64,000 nt of DNA from positions 186,001 to 250,000 of the forward strand of contig NZ_QGGO01000001.1 of assembly GCF_003148625.1 (NCBI RefSeq), read 5' to 3'. Source of the stretch: Arcicella aurantiaca. GTDB lineage: Bacteria > Bacteroidota > Bacteroidia > Cytophagales > Spirosomataceae. How positions within the stretch are numbered: the first letter of the stretch is position 1; each line of letters starts with the position of its first letter. Both the position numbers and the translations under genes were made by a program. Under the pieces are notes generated by a model. It ran no database searches. It was not told where the DNA came from and saw nothing but the letters and a program-made list of their open reading frames with translations. Shown here one piece after another: positions 25,507 through 36,119 of the stretch.

Positions 25507-28500
25507 GTGCAACATAAAAAGTTTTACATACTTTCTGGATTTCTCGTTTTTTCAGTTTTTGCATCGCTTGCTTGGGTGTCACCTTTGCGTGATGCCGTCA
25601 TTAGGTACAATATACAATTAAATACTGAACGACTTTTCCGCTCGCTAAAAGCTGATACCATCAAAAAAACGGGTCGCCGTCCAAGACTCAAACTGAAAGA
25701 CCGCTATTCCAATCGCTTTACAGAAAAAACGCCATCGTCTCCTTTCATTCTTAAAGACCCGAAAAATATTAACACTGAGTTCAAATTAGACTCAGTAGGG
25801 AAAATATCGGTTTATGAAAAAGCGAAAGATTTGACAGGCAATGATAATTTTCGTCCCGCCGAACGAATGTCGATTCAAGATTATAACAATCTTCAAGAGA
25901 ATCGTTTTATGCGTGATTATTGGCGAAAATATGCAGCTTCACAAGATGGTAAAGACGATACAAAAGGACGGGGTTTATTGCCAAAAATTGAACTTCCACC
26001 TGCCATCGACCGTATTTTTGGAGGAACGCAAATTGATTTTAAACCCAATGGAAATATCCTCTTAGACATTGGTTATATAGGGCAATTTATTGATAATCCT
26101 GCTCTGCCAGTTGCTCAACGATACATCGGAAACCTGAATTTTAACGAACAAGCACAAATTAACTTTCAAGGAAAAATTGGAGATAAATTAAATCTTAATA
26201 CCAATTTTGACACCAAAGCAAGTTTTAATTTTCAGAATCAGTTAAAGTTAAATTGGAGAACTAATGAAGAAGATATTTTACAAAATGTAGAAGTTGGAAA
26301 TACCTCTTGGCAACTCAATAGCCAATTAATTCCGGGAGTTCAAAACTTGTTTGGGGTAAAAACGCTTATGCGTTTTGGGAATTTAGACGTAACTGCGGTA
26401 ATAGCTCAACAACGTTCAAAACAAGATTGTATTACCTTACGTGGAGGTTCGCAAGGAAAGGGCTTTGAGATAAAAGGAAGTAATTATGATGAAAATAAAC
26501 ACTTTTTCTTATCTCAATATTTTAGAGATAATTATGAGCGTTCTTTGAGAAACTTACCCATGATAACTTCGGGTGTAACCATTACACGTTTAGAAGTTTA
26601 TGTGACAAACCGTACTCAAACTACCGAATCGTTAAGAAATTTAGTTGGTTTTTCAGATTTAGGAGAAGGAAATCCATTCAATAGAACGCAAGTAACAGTA
26701 TCGGGAGGCAAAAATGCTACAAGCCCAGTTGATAACTTAAACAATAATTTATTCCAAAAGCTTCGTGCAGATTCAGTAACGCTTCGTAAAGTAAATGAAA
26801 CTTCATTTAGATTAGAAAGTAATTTTGGATTACGCAAAGGAACAGATTATGACCTTTTGCGTGGAGCTAAAAAATTGACAGAAAGAGAATTCCGTTTTCA
26901 TCCAGAGTTAGGGTATATTTCGTTGATTACGCCATTGCGTAATGATGAAGTTTTAGCAGTTGCTTATGAATATACCTTGAATGGGCAACGGCATCAAGTT
27001 GGAGAATTGACCGAAGATTATCAAGGTTTAGCAGATAACCAAGTGTTGTTTTTGAAAATGTTAAAATCATCAACTATTCGGAATAATCTCGACCATCCGA
27101 TGTGGAATTTGATGATGAAAAACGTTTATTCTCTTAATTCTCAACAATTAACTCGTCAAGGTTTTCAATTTAGAGTAATTTATAAAGATGACCAAACGGG
27201 TGTTGATAATCCAAATTTGCAAGAAGGAGAAAAGATTGTTGACAAGGATAATAATTTAAAATTGAAAGATACGCCTTTATTACGTGTAATGGGGCTTGAT
27301 AAATTAAACCAAAATAACGACCCACAAGTTGATGGAAATTTTGACTTTGTGGAAGGCGTTACGGTTGATAGTAAAAATGGAAATATTATTTTCCCTGTGC
27401 TTGAACCTTTTGGAAAGTCGCTAAAAGCTCTGTTTAATGCTGACGAAATTACATTGGTTGATAAATATGTTTTTGACAAATTATATTCGCAAACCAAAGC
27501 CGATGCAGTACAGTTGACAGGGAAAGATAAATTCTTTTTGAAAGGAAGTTTTCAGTCGGGAGTTGGTGGAGATGTCTCTTTACCTTTTGGAGTAGATGCA
27601 AAGTCGGTTCAAGTAACTGCTGGTGGTGTTCCACTTGCTGCTGGAACAGACTATATCGTTGAACCTCAGTCGGGTAGAGTTCGTATTCTAAATGCAGGTA
27701 TTTCAAATTCAAGTCGTGAAATAAAAGTTTGTTATGAAAAACCTGATTTATTCAATAACCAAATTCGTACACTTTTAGGAGCTCATGTTGACTATACCGT
27801 CGGACAAAATGTACATTTAGGTGGTACAATTCAGCACATGAGCGAAAGCCCTCCGGGGTATTTGCGTCGTGTACAAATGGGCAATGAACCTGTGAATAAC
27901 ACCATTTTTGGTTTTGATGCAGCCATTCAACAAAAATCTAATTTCTTAACCAGAATGATAGATGCCCTTCCTTTGATTTCTACAAAGGAAACTTCAGCAT
28001 TTGATTTTCAAGGAGAATATGCTCAATTAATTCCTGCGGTCAATAATGATGTTCAAGGAAATGCTTTTATTGATGATTTTGAAGCGGCAAGAAATATTTT
28101 TAGCTTAAACAATCAGGCAACTGCTTGGAAACCCGGAGCCACTCCGCAGAGTTTCCCACAGGGTAGCCCAAATAGTTTTGAAAAACACTTTAGAAGAGCT
28201 AAAATATCTACTTATGTTGCCGATTTTAGTTTATACGGACAAGGCGGAACTGACCTCAATGTTTCGGGTGTCAATTATGAAGAATCTGCTCGTTATGCCT
28301 ATGAACGTGCCGTTTCTGTAACGAGTTTGTTCCCAAATAAAGCACAACCTAACAATATTACAGGTATTCCTATTGGTGTGTTAGACCTTGCGTATTTCCC
28401 TAACGAAAGAGGGATTTATAACTTTAATACTAACTTAAATACAGATGGAACGTTAAAGAATCCAACGCTAAATTTTGGAGCAATTACCCGTGCTATCACT

Positions 28501-31500
28501 TCAGATACCGATTTTGATAACGCTAATATTGAAACTTTAGAGTTCTGGATGATGAACCCATTGCTTACAGGTGAAGCAGGGGTAGTACGTGCCACTGGAA
28601 ACATTGAGCAAGACAGAATTAATAGTCAAAGAAGAAGTTTAACTGGTGGAAAACTGATTTTTAACCTTGGAGATGTATCGGAAGATTTTGTACCTGATGG
28701 ATTTTCAAATTTTGAAAATGGTATTCCAGCAGGACGTAAGATAGAAGCGGGTTCTGGACAGAATGTGGAGAAAACGATTTGGGGAATTGCCCCAACACAA
28801 CAATTTGTAACCAATGCTTTCACAACAGGAAATACCGAAAATAGAACGGCACAAGATGTGGGTTTAGACGGTATGCCTAATAATTCATCGGAGAATAACG
28901 AGATTTTTAACGAAGGAAGTATTTTTAAAGAATATCTTGATAAAGTTGGGACAGTCGTAAATGCTGATGCTTTAGCTAATTTTAAAAATGACCCCGCAGG
29001 TGATGACTTTACGCATTACTTGAACGAAAGATATAATAATACTTCAAGTATTGTACAACGTTATAAGAATTACATGGGTTTAGAGAATAACTCTCCCTCA
29101 ACAAATTCTTCAACTGCCAATACTAATTCTGGTTTTACCGAGGCAAGTAATCAGCAACCAGACCGTGAGGATTTGAACCAAGATAATACCATTAATGATA
29201 ATGAAGCCTACTACGAATATGAAATTGATGTTAAACCGGGGAAATTAGAGATAGGACAAAACTATATTGTTGATAAAATTGTAGAGAATGGCGTTGAATG
29301 GTTTTTATTTAGAATTCCTTTAAAATCTCCAACTCGTGCTGTGGGTGGTATCAACGGTTTGAAGAGTATGCGTTTTATCCGTACTTATTTAACAGGTTGG
29401 GAAGCTCCAGTAGTTTGTCGTTTTGCTGCATTTCAATTAGCAGGTTTTCAGTATCGTAAGTTTACAGGCGACCTTACACCACGTGGTTTACAAGATGTGC
29501 CAGAACCTTACGATGCTAAATTTAGAGTTACGGCTGTAAATATTGAAGAAAATGGAATCGTTCAAGGTGGTTCAAAAGACCTTCAATCAGTTGCTTATGT
29601 TGTGCCTCCGGGTTTTGAGCGTGACAGAGATATTACAACCATTAACAATGCACAACTCAATGAACAATCAATGAGTCTTTGCGTTGAAAATCTACGTGAT
29701 GGAGATTCAAGAGCTGCCTTTAAAAATACACTTTCAGATTTTATCAATTATAAAAATTTGAAAATGTTTATCAGTTTGAATGGTCCAGCAGGTATTGACA
29801 AACAAGTAAAAGCATTTGTGCGTTTTGGGTCTGACTTAACGGATAACTATTACGAAATAGAAACGCAGGGCTTAGAAAGAACCGAATATGGTGCTACACA
29901 AACGCCTGAAAGTGTATGGAAAACTGCTAATGAAATAGATATTTCTTTTGCATTGTTAAAGAGTGTCAAATTATCAAGAGACAGTGCTAATTCTAAAATT
30001 ACGGAAGGTTTTAGTAGAACAATAACTTATAATGGAAGAACATACACCATTACTGTTGTTGGTCGTCCAGATTTAAGTACCGTTTTGACAACGATGATTG
30101 GGGTAAGAAACCCCGTTTCTTCAGATGGTCAAGATAGAACATTTTGTATTTGGGTAAACGAATTAAGAGCTTCTGGTTTTGACCAAACTTCTGGACAAGC
30201 AGCCATTGGGAAATTAGGTTTAAAATTAGCTGATTTTGCCAGTGTAACTGTCAACGGTTCATTCAAAAATTATGGTTTTGGTGGTGTTCAGTCTAAGATT
30301 TCTGACCGTGCCAGAGAAACCACGTTGGAATATGGAGTGGCTGCCAATGTCAATGTAGATAAATTATTACCTGAAAAATGGGGAATTAAAATACCGCTTT
30401 ATGTTACTTATGACAAAAAGAATATTGCTCCACAGTTCAATCCACTTGACCCTGATATTCCTTTAGAAAGTTCTTTGGAAAATATCAAAGACCCAAATGA
30501 GCGTGAAGCCTACAAACAAAGTGTACAAGATAATACTGAAAGAAAAGGCATTAACTTAACGAATGTTAGAAAAGTAAAAACTGGTCAAAATACGAAATCT
30601 CACCCTTGGGATGTTGAGAATTTGACTTTAACGTATGCTTTTTCTGAATTGACCAGACGTAATACGCTAATTGACGAATATCGCCAGACTCAGTATAAAG
30701 GTGGTTTAACGTATTCTTTTACGGGAAATCCGCAACCACTTGAGCCATTTAAGAAGATAAAGTCAAACCATCCTTTGATGCGTTGGGTGAAAGAATTTAA
30801 CCTTACTTTGTTACCTAATTCTGTAACTTTCAGAGCAGATATGGATAGAAGTTTTGTGAAAACGCAACTTCGGAATGCTTCAACAACTCAGAATTTAGGA
30901 GTTGGTACACCCAAATTAACGACCGAAGGGGTACCGCCACTTTTTGAAAAATATTGGTTGTTTAATCGTGCCTATAATCTGAATTGGAATCTTACTAAAA
31001 GTGTGGTTGTAGGTTATACTGCCAATGTCAATGCTATTATTGATGAGCCTTATGGAGAGTTAAATACGACTGTAAAACAAGATTCGGTGATGCGTAATTT
31101 ACGCCGTTTTGGACGTACCAAAGGTTTTGACCAACAAGTAAATGGTGTTTGGCGTTTGCCATTAAATAAATCTCCATTAACGGATTGGATGACAGCAGAT
31201 TATAGCCATCGTTTTGGTTATACTTTCTTCGCCAATTCTTACGAAATTAAAGATGATGACGGTTATTTGTTTGGGAATGTCATTAAAAATACCAGAAGCA
31301 GAGGAATAAACGGAAAGATAGATTTGGTAGCACTTTACAACCGTGTAAGAGCCTTGCGTTTAGCAAATCAGCCACGTGTTTCAAGAAAGAATATTGCACG
31401 AAATCCGGGGGATGATGAAGATATTATCAAACCACAACCCGATTTCTTACGCAGTGTAACTCGTTTATTAATGGCAATTAGAGGTATTCAAGTTAACTAT

Positions 31501-32862
31501 ACTATTGATGAATCAACCTCACTTCCCGGTTTTTTGCCAGCACCGGGTATTTTAGGAATGAATAATGTAAATTCTGCTCCAGGTTTTGCATTTATCACAG
31601 GTAGTCAAGACCCAAATATTCGTTTTAGAGCTTCAGAAAATGGTTGGTTGACCCAAAGTAGAACGCAAAATGTTCCATTTATTCAAATGCGTACTCAGAA
31701 TTTAACGTATCGTACTGCGATTGAACCTTTTAGAGATTTTAAAATTCAATTGGAAGGGAAATGGAGCAGAACCGATAATTACCAAGAAAACTACCGAATG
31801 GATAGTTTAGGAACAGGGTTCAAAAATTATAATCCTGTACGTTCTGGTAATTATAGTATGTCATTTTTATCGTTTTTGACAGCATTTGACAGTAATTCAC
31901 CAGATGATAATTCTGTGATTTTTAATCGTTTCAGAAGTTATCGAGAAATTATTTTGGCAAGATTAAATGCCAAAAACGCAGCCGAAGGTTTAGAAGGAGT
32001 TTATAATAAAAACTCGCAAGATGTTTTAATTCCTGCATTCTTTGCGGCATATAGTGGAATATCTCCCGATAAAGTTAGTTTCTCTCCATTTGTAAATATT
32101 CCACTTCCAAATTGGCGTGTAGATTACAATGGCTTGACAAATATTGATTGGTTTAAAAGAAGATTCTCTAATATTTCAATTCAGCATTCGTATTCTTCAA
32201 CATATAGCGTTGGGAATTTTATCTCGAATTTAGGTTATAGAGATGTTTCGCTTCTGACTTTAGATAATATGATGTACAATACTGCTTATTTGAGTAAAGG
32301 GCAAATTGTTCGTTTGGATGATAAAACTTACATAAATCAAGAAGGTGATGAATATTTATCTCCTGTTTATGCTATGAGTGTGATTACTTTCCAAGAGAAA
32401 TTCTCACCACTGATTGGTATTAATGCCACAACAAAAAGTAAAATTTCATTACAAATTAGTTATAGTCAAGATAGAAATATTGGATTAAACTTGGCAAGTA
32501 ATTACGTAAATGAATTGAGTAATAAAGATTTAATGGTTGGAATGGGCTTCACAAAAGCTAATATGTTAGTACCATTTAAAGTAGGGGGGAAACGAGTAAG
32601 ATTACAAAATGATTTGAAATTTGAAGCAAGATTAACCATTCGTGATACCAGAACGATTCAACGTAAATTAGATGATGTTCCCGTGGTAACGCAAGGGTTT
32701 ACCCAATTTCAATTCCGCCCTCAAGCAAGTTATAATGTGAATAAAAAATTGAGCGTAACGGCTTATTACGACAAAAACTTTAATAATCCGTTTGTATCAA
32801 ATTTATATTATCGTTCGACAGACCAAGCGGGTATTCAAGTAAGATTTAGTTTGTCTGAATAA
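25507..32862 (+). CDS. sprA: SprA, outer-membrane translocon of the type IX secretion system
   Basis: This very large protein (2451 residues) matches SprA, the outer-membrane beta-barrel channel of the type IX system, which is also needed for gliding. The N-terminus is a membrane/signal segment (FYILSGFLVFSVFASLAW). Much of the length consists of amphipathic beta strands with short turns, as expected for the giant barrel, and the N-terminal half carries two blocks of the SprA N-terminal type (for example near LPKIELPPAIDRIFGG and later NIFSLNNQATAWKPGATP). It ends with QAGIQVRFSLSE, a terminal strand. The start is GTG at 25507; no ATG serves. It lies 192 bp after ruvA and has its own terminator. 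The endonuclease at the start of the window is a likely cargo. Confidence 0.96.
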   Translation: MQHKKFYILSGFLVFSVFASLAWVSPLRDAVIRYNIQLNTERLFRSLKADTIKKTGRRPRLKLKDRYSNRFTEKTPSSPFILKDPKNINTEFKLDSVGKISVYEKAKDLTGNDNFRPAERMSIQDYNNLQENRFMRDYWRKYAASQDGKDDTKGRGLLPKIELPPAIDRIFGGTQIDFKPNGNILLDIGYIGQFIDNPALPVAQRYIGNLNFNEQAQINFQGKIGDKLNLNTNFDTKASFNFQNQLKLNWRTNEEDILQNVEVGNTSWQLNSQLIPGVQNLFGVKTLMRFGNLDVTAVIAQQRSKQDCITLRGGSQGKGFEIKGSNYDENKHFFLSQYFRDNYERSLRNLPMITSGVTITRLEVYVTNRTQTTESLRNLVGFSDLGEGNPFNRTQVTVSGGKNATSPVDNLNNNLFQKLRADSVTLRKVNETSFRLESNFGLRKGTDYDLLRGAKKLTEREFRFHPELGYISLITPLRNDEVLAVAYEYTLNGQRHQVGELTEDYQGLADNQVLFLKMLKSSTIRNNLDHPMWNLMMKNVYSLNSQQLTRQGFQFRVIYKDDQTGVDNPNLQEGEKIVDKDNNLKLKDTPLLRVMGLDKLNQNNDPQVDGNFDFVEGVTVDSKNGNIIFPVLEPFGKSLKALFNADEITLVDKYVFDKLYSQTKADAVQLTGKDKFFLKGSFQSGVGGDVSLPFGVDAKSVQVTAGGVPLAAGTDYIVEPQSGRVRILNAGISNSSREIKVCYEKPDLFNNQIRTLLGAHVDYTVGQNVHLGGTIQHMSESPPGYLRRVQMGNEPVNNTIFGFDAAIQQKSNFLTRMIDALPLISTKETSAFDFQGEYAQLIPAVNNDVQGNAFIDDFEAARNIFSLNNQATAWKPGATPQSFPQGSPNSFEKHFRRAKISTYVADFSLYGQGGTDLNVSGVNYEESARYAYERAVSVTSLFPNKAQPNNITGIPIGVLDLAYFPNERGIYNFNTNLNTDGTLKNPTLNFGAITRAITSDTDFDNANIETLEFWMMNPLLTGEAGVVRATGNIEQDRINSQRRSLTGGKLIFNLGDVSEDFVPDGFSNFENGIPAGRKIEAGSGQNVEKTIWGIAPTQQFVTNAFTTGNTENRTAQDVGLDGMPNNSSENNEIFNEGSIFKEYLDKVGTVVNADALANFKNDPAGDDFTHYLNERYNNTSSIVQRYKNYMGLENNSPSTNSSTANTNSGFTEASNQQPDREDLNQDNTINDNEAYYEYEIDVKPGKLEIGQNYIVDKIVENGVEWFLFRIPLKSPTRAVGGINGLKSMRFIRTYLTGWEAPVVCRFAAFQLAGFQYRKFTGDLTPRGLQDVPEPYDAKFRVTAVNIEENGIVQGGSKDLQSVAYVVPPGFERDRDITTINNAQLNEQSMSLCVENLRDGDSRAAFKNTLSDFINYKNLKMFISLNGPAGIDKQVKAFVRFGSDLTDNYYEIETQGLERTEYGATQTPESVWKTANEIDISFALLKSVKLSRDSANSKITEGFSRTITYNGRTYTITVVGRPDLSTVLTTMIGVRNPVSSDGQDRTFCIWVNELRASGFDQTSGQAAIGKLGLKLADFASVTVNGSFKNYGFGGVQSKISDRARETTLEYGVAANVNVDKLLPEKWGIKIPLYVTYDKKNIAPQFNPLDPDIPLESSLENIKDPNEREAYKQSVQDNTERKGINLTNVRKVKTGQNTKSHPWDVENLTLTYAFSELTRRNTLIDEYRQTQYKGGLTYSFTGNPQPLEPFKKIKSNHPLMRWVKEFNLTLLPNSVTFRADMDRSFVKTQLRNASTTQNLGVGTPKLTTEGVPPLFEKYWLFNRAYNLNWNLTKSVVVGYTANVNAIIDEPYGELNTTVKQDSVMRNLRRFGRTKGFDQQVNGVWRLPLNKSPLTDWMTADYSHRFGYTFFANSYEIKDDDGYLFGNVIKNTRSRGINGKIDLVALYNRVRALRLANQPRVSRKNIARNPGDDEDIIKPQPDFLRSVTRLLMAIRGIQVNYTIDESTSLPGFLPAPGILGMNNVNSAPGFAFITGSQDPNIRFRASENGWLTQSRTQNVPFIQMRTQNLTYRTAIEPFRDFKIQLEGKWSRTDNYQENYRMDSLGTGFKNYNPVRSGNYSMSFLSFLTAFDSNSPDDNSVIFNRFRSYREIILARLNAKNAAEGLEGVYNKNSQDVLIPAFFAAYSGISPDKVSFSPFVNIPLPNWRVDYNGLTNIDWFKRRFSNISIQHSYSSTYSVGNFISNLGYRDVSLLTLDNMMYNTAYLSKGQIVRLDDKTYINQEGDEYLSPVYAMSVITFQEKFSPLIGINATTKSKISLQISYSQDRNIGLNLASNYVNELSNKDLMVGMGFTKANMLVPFKVGGKRVRLQNDLKFEARLTIRDTRTIQRKLDDVPVVTQGFTQFQFRPQASYNVNKKLSVTAYYDKNFNNPFVSNLYYRSTDQAGIQVRFSLSE

Positions 32863-33163
32863 GATTTCTTTTCATAAAATTAAGAAGAGTCGTTCCTTAA
32901 AAAGAGCGACTTTTTTTGTTTTTGGCAAGGAAAATTTAGGACGGAAATTAAGAAAATCACAAAAAGCAGAAGTCTGAACGCCGAAAGCTAATATCTTTTG
33001 AAAAAATTGTCTTAAATTGCACCCGAAATCAGCAACAGATTATTATGCTGAAACGATTTGAGACTTGTTGATGGAAAGTTGAATGTTTTTACTCTTGACT
33101 TACCAACTTTTCAAAAATCGCTTTTCGCTTCATATACTGAAACATTAAATTATAATAAAGACA
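32863..33163. other. Gap between sprA and gcvH
   Basis: The first 55 bases hold the sprA terminator. In the remaining ~245 bases, which must carry the gcvH promoter, I see no exact promoter pair, repeat or ORF. Confidence 0.6.
32885..32917 (+). terminator. Terminator of sprA
   Basis: AGTCGTTC (32888-32895) pairs with GAGCGACT (32904-32911), one G-T pair, followed by T7. Confidence 0.85.
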
Positions 33164-33544
33164 ATGAATTTTCCAGCAGAGCTTCGTTACACAAAAGAAC
33201 ATGAATGGGTTAAATTAGAAGGAGATATCGCTACGGTGGGTATCACAGATTTTGCTCAAAGCGAATTAGGTGACATCGTTTACGTAGAAATCGAAACAGT
33301 AGGACAGACTTTAGCCCAAGACGAAATTTTTGGTTCGGTTGAAGCCGTAAAAACAGTTTCTGATTTGTTTTTACCAATTGCGGGTGAAATTTTAGAAGTA
33401 AATGCTGTTTTGGCTGACCAACCTGAATTAGTAAATTCAGACCCTTTTGGTGAAGGTTGGATGGTGAAAGTAAAAGTTGCTAACATTGCAGACGTTGAGT
33501 CTTTAATGGATGTTGATACTTATAAAGCCCATACTGGACATTAA
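33164..33544 (+). CDS. gcvH: Glycine cleavage system H protein
   Basis: This 126-residue lipoyl carrier shuttles the aminomethyl group between the P, T and L proteins of glycine cleavage. The lipoylation Lys is Lys63 in [15 protein letters not shown]. The N-terminus ([35 protein letters not shown] region) and the full-length hammerhead fold are intact. gcvP and gcvT are not adjacent, which is common in this phylum. It follows sprA in the same direction with its own terminator 20 bp after the stop. Confidence 0.96.
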   Translation: MNFPAELRYTKEHEWVKLEGDIATVGITDFAQSELGDIVYVEIETVGQTLAQDEIFGSVEAVKTVSDLFLPIAGEILEVNAVLADQPELVNSDPFGEGWMVKVKVANIADVESLMDVDTYKAHTGH

Positions 33545-33564
33545 TATTATTTAGATATTTTTAT

Positions 33565-33592
33565 AAAGCCCTGACAGTCAGGGCTTTTTTTT
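33565..33592 (+). terminator. Terminator of gcvH
   Basis: AAAGCCCTGA (33565-33574) and TCAGGGCTTT (33578-33587) form a perfect 10-bp stem with a 3-base loop and an 8-base T-run. Confidence 0.92.
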
Positions 33593-33704
33593 GATAAACG
33601 TAGTAATAATAGAAAATAAGATTATGAACTGAGTGTATTGTTATGAGCGTATTTATTGTATTAAAACCTCATCATTTATACCTCATCATTCATACCTACG
33701 AAAG

Positions 33705-34973
33705 ATGAAAACCCTTATTCGTTCCGCTAAAATTATTTGTAAATCTTCTGAATTTAACGGTCAGACTAAAGATATTTTTATTGAAAATGGCAATATTAGC
33801 CAAATCGCAGATTTTGTTGATATTGAAGTAGATGATGTTATCGAAGGAGAAGATATTTGTGTTTCTGTTGGTTGGTTTGATATGCGTGTACACGCCAAAG
33901 AACCAGGGCATGAATACAAAGAATCGTTAGAGTCGATGGAGCAAACCGCTTTAGCAGGTGGTTTCTCTGAAATAGCTCTATTGCCTAACACTCAGCCAGT
34001 TGTACAAACTCGTGAAAGTGTCAATTACTTAAAGCGTTCTGGCGAGAAAGTGAAGTTTCATCCAATGGCAGCAGTTACCCTAAAATGTGAAGGAAAAGAT
34101 TTTACAGAAATGATTGACCTTCATCAAGCAGGTGCAGTAGCCTTTACTGATGGAGAACACCCGATTCAAAACCCTGATATTTTCTTAAAAAGCTTGCAGT
34201 ATCTAACACAATTTGGAGGTTTATTGATTAACCATCCAGAAGATACCCATTTAACGCATTTTGGACAAATGCACGATGGAACTGTAAGTACGTTTTTAGG
34301 CATGAAAGGAATGCCTCAAATGGCGGAGGAAATCATGGTGATGCGTGACTTGAAAATTTTAGAATATGTCATGCAAACCCCTTTTAGTCAAGGATTAGGA
34401 GAAAATAGTGTCCTACATTTTTCTTGCATATCTTCAGCCCAAACAATCAATTTTATCAGAATGGGGAAAGAAATGGGCTTGCCTATTTCATGTGATGTGG
34501 CGGCTCATCAACTTTGTTTTACTGAAAATGATTTAGTTGATTTTGATACCAATCTCAAAGTAAATCCGCCTTTCAGAACGCAAGAAGACCTTGAGGCTCT
34601 TTGGGAAGGTTTGGCTGACGGGACAATCGACGTAATTGTTTCTGACCATAATCCACAGGATGAAGAATCTAAAAAGTTAGAGTTTGATATGGCTGAATTT
34701 GGTGTAATTGGCTTAGAAACCGTATTCTCATCTATCAATACCTTCAATAAAGTTCTGTCATTAGAAGAAATTATTGAAAAAATTACCGATAATCCACGAA
34801 ATATTTTGAGACTAAAAAATCCAAATATTAAAGAAGGTGAGAAAGCTAATTTAACCATATTTTCACCAAACCAAACTTGGGTTTGTACCGAAAAAAATAT
34901 CGTTTCAAAATCAAGAAATTCTCCATTTATCGGGAAAACATTAAAAGGAAAAGTAATCAGAGTGATTGCCTAA
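33705..34973 (+). CDS. Dihydroorotase-like protein lacking zinc ligands (PyrC'-like)
   Basis: This 422-residue protein aligns by pattern with class I dihydroorotases, which close carbamoyl-aspartate in pyrimidine synthesis. However several catalytic residues are changed. The DxHxHxR motif is DMRVHAK (59-65), so the first His is Arg and the Arg is Lys; the HxxHxS motif is HFSCIS (238-243), so the second metal His is Cys. His177, Asp149 and Asp314 remain. Other dihydroorotase stretches (NTQP, VNPPFRT, SDHNP, GLET) are clear. It is inferred to be inactive or altered. In Pseudomonas a metal-free PyrC' homologue is a structural partner of aspartate transcarbamoylase, which is a possible role. The ATG at 33705 is chosen over 33633. 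Confidence 0.85.
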   Translation: MKTLIRSAKIICKSSEFNGQTKDIFIENGNISQIADFVDIEVDDVIEGEDICVSVGWFDMRVHAKEPGHEYKESLESMEQTALAGGFSEIALLPNTQPVVQTRESVNYLKRSGEKVKFHPMAAVTLKCEGKDFTEMIDLHQAGAVAFTDGEHPIQNPDIFLKSLQYLTQFGGLLINHPEDTHLTHFGQMHDGTVSTFLGMKGMPQMAEEIMVMRDLKILEYVMQTPFSQGLGENSVLHFSCISSAQTINFIRMGKEMGLPISCDVAAHQLCFTENDLVDFDTNLKVNPPFRTQEDLEALWEGLADGTIDVIVSDHNPQDEESKKLEFDMAEFGVIGLETVFSSINTFNKVLSLEEIIEKITDNPRNILRLKNPNIKEGEKANLTIFSPNQTWVCTEKNIVSKSRNSPFIGKTLKGKVIRVIA

Positions 34974-35003
34974 AGTTGCGGTTGATTCCTAATCACAAAA
35001 AAT

Positions 35004-35543
35004 ATGTTTAATAAGTCATTATTGAAAAATGTAGTTGTTTATGGTTTTATGGCAGGTTTGCTAACCATGATATACTGTTATGTTTTGTACACCAATGGAG
35101 CTGTTCCTTTAGATGGGAAAAAAGCTCCTACCTTACTTTTAAGCATGGTTTGCATGATTTTATCGGTAAAAAGTTATCGTAAATTTAATCCTGACCATAC
35201 ACTTCATTTTTGGGAAGGACTTGTGGTAGCCAATCTTACTAATTTAATGGGAGCTTTGGTAAGTGCAATGAGCCTGTATTTTTGGTTGAGTGGTAGTGGA
35301 AGTTCTATTCTTTCTGCCTATATTTCAGAAAGTATTCAAACGCTTCAAATTGCAACTGTGAAAGAAGGATATATTAAAGAAATGGGAGAAACTTCTTTTA
35401 AAGAATTGATTGATGCTTTTAAAATTTTATCTCCTAAAAATATTGCCGTCGATGAAATAATAGGGCTGAAAGGAAAGTTTCCTTTGGGCGTACTTATTTC
35501 AATCATGATTTCGCTTTATTTTAGAAGAGGCTACGTAAATTAA
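35004..35543 (+). CDS. DUF4199-like membrane protein, copy 1
   Basis: This 179-residue protein has about four hydrophobic segments: two at the N-terminus (VVVYGFMAGLLTMIYCYVLY and APTLLLSMVCMILSV), one in the middle (VVANLTNLMGALVSAMSLYFW) and one at the end (GVLISIMISLYF). The pattern fits the DUF4199 family of Bacteroidota. It follows the dihydroorotase-like gene by 30 bp and precedes its paralogue by 24 bp, so the genes are likely one operon. The function is unknown. The middle soluble part is a helical segment between the third and fourth membrane spans. Confidence 0.78.
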   Translation: MFNKSLLKNVVVYGFMAGLLTMIYCYVLYTNGAVPLDGKKAPTLLLSMVCMILSVKSYRKFNPDHTLHFWEGLVVANLTNLMGALVSAMSLYFWLSGSGSSILSAYISESIQTLQIATVKEGYIKEMGETSFKELIDAFKILSPKNIAVDEIIGLKGKFPLGVLISIMISLYFRRGYVN

Positions 35544-35567
35544 ATTCATTATTAAATACTATAAACT

Positions 35568-36083
35568 ATGGAAAATCAAACTACTACAACTCGTACAGCC
35601 TTAAAATGGGGCGTTATTATTGGTGTTATAAGCATTTTGTACAGTACAGCTATTATGGTTTCTGGACAAATAGGCAATCAAGCCTTAGGTTATGTCGTTT
35701 ATGTTATAATAGCAGTTGGTATTTATTTAGCCATGAATGACTTTAAAAAAGAAAACCATGGTTATATGTCTTATGGGCAAGGGCTTGGTTTAGGAACACT
35801 AAAATGTGCAATAGTTGGTATCATTAGTGGTTTTTATTCATTTGCTTACATGAAATTCATTGACCCAACTATTACGGAGCAAATGATGAAGAAAGCGGTG
35901 GAGAATATGGAAAAACAAGGAATGCCCGACGACCAAATTGAACAAGCAATGGAATATTCAAAAATGTTTATGAGTCCGGGTGTGCTTTTTGTTTTTGGCG
36001 TCATCGGACTGTTATTTATTGGTTTTATATTGTCACTTATTATTGCTGCTATACTTAAAAAAGATAAATCAGTTTTTGAATAA
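35568..36083 (+). CDS. DUF4199 membrane protein, copy 2
   Basis: This 171-residue protein has four membrane segments, with a charged helical stretch (ENMEKQGMPDDQIEQAMEY) between the third and fourth. The N-terminal WGVIIGVISILYSTAIMV, the YMSYGQGLGLG turn and the final GLLFIGFILSLIIAAILKK are typical of DUF4199. It is a paralogue of the preceding gene. GldF follows after 36 bp and may be translated from the same mRNA. No function is known. Confidence 0.85.
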   Translation: MENQTTTTRTALKWGVIIGVISILYSTAIMVSGQIGNQALGYVVYVIIAVGIYLAMNDFKKENHGYMSYGQGLGLGTLKCAIVGIISGFYSFAYMKFIDPTITEQMMKKAVENMEKQGMPDDQIEQAMEYSKMFMSPGVLFVFGVIGLLFIGFILSLIIAAILKKDKSVFE

Positions 36084-36119
36084 ACATAGTCTTTGACTTC
36101 AAATAGATACTTAACCAAA

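Noticed and set aside
27180-27497. Antisense frame of 105 residues in sprA
   Set aside because: It is a shadow within a strongly supported gene; several similar shadows occur along sprA.
34508-34858. Antisense frame of 116 residues in the dihydroorotase-like gene
   Set aside because: It is a shadow of the coding frame with no motif.
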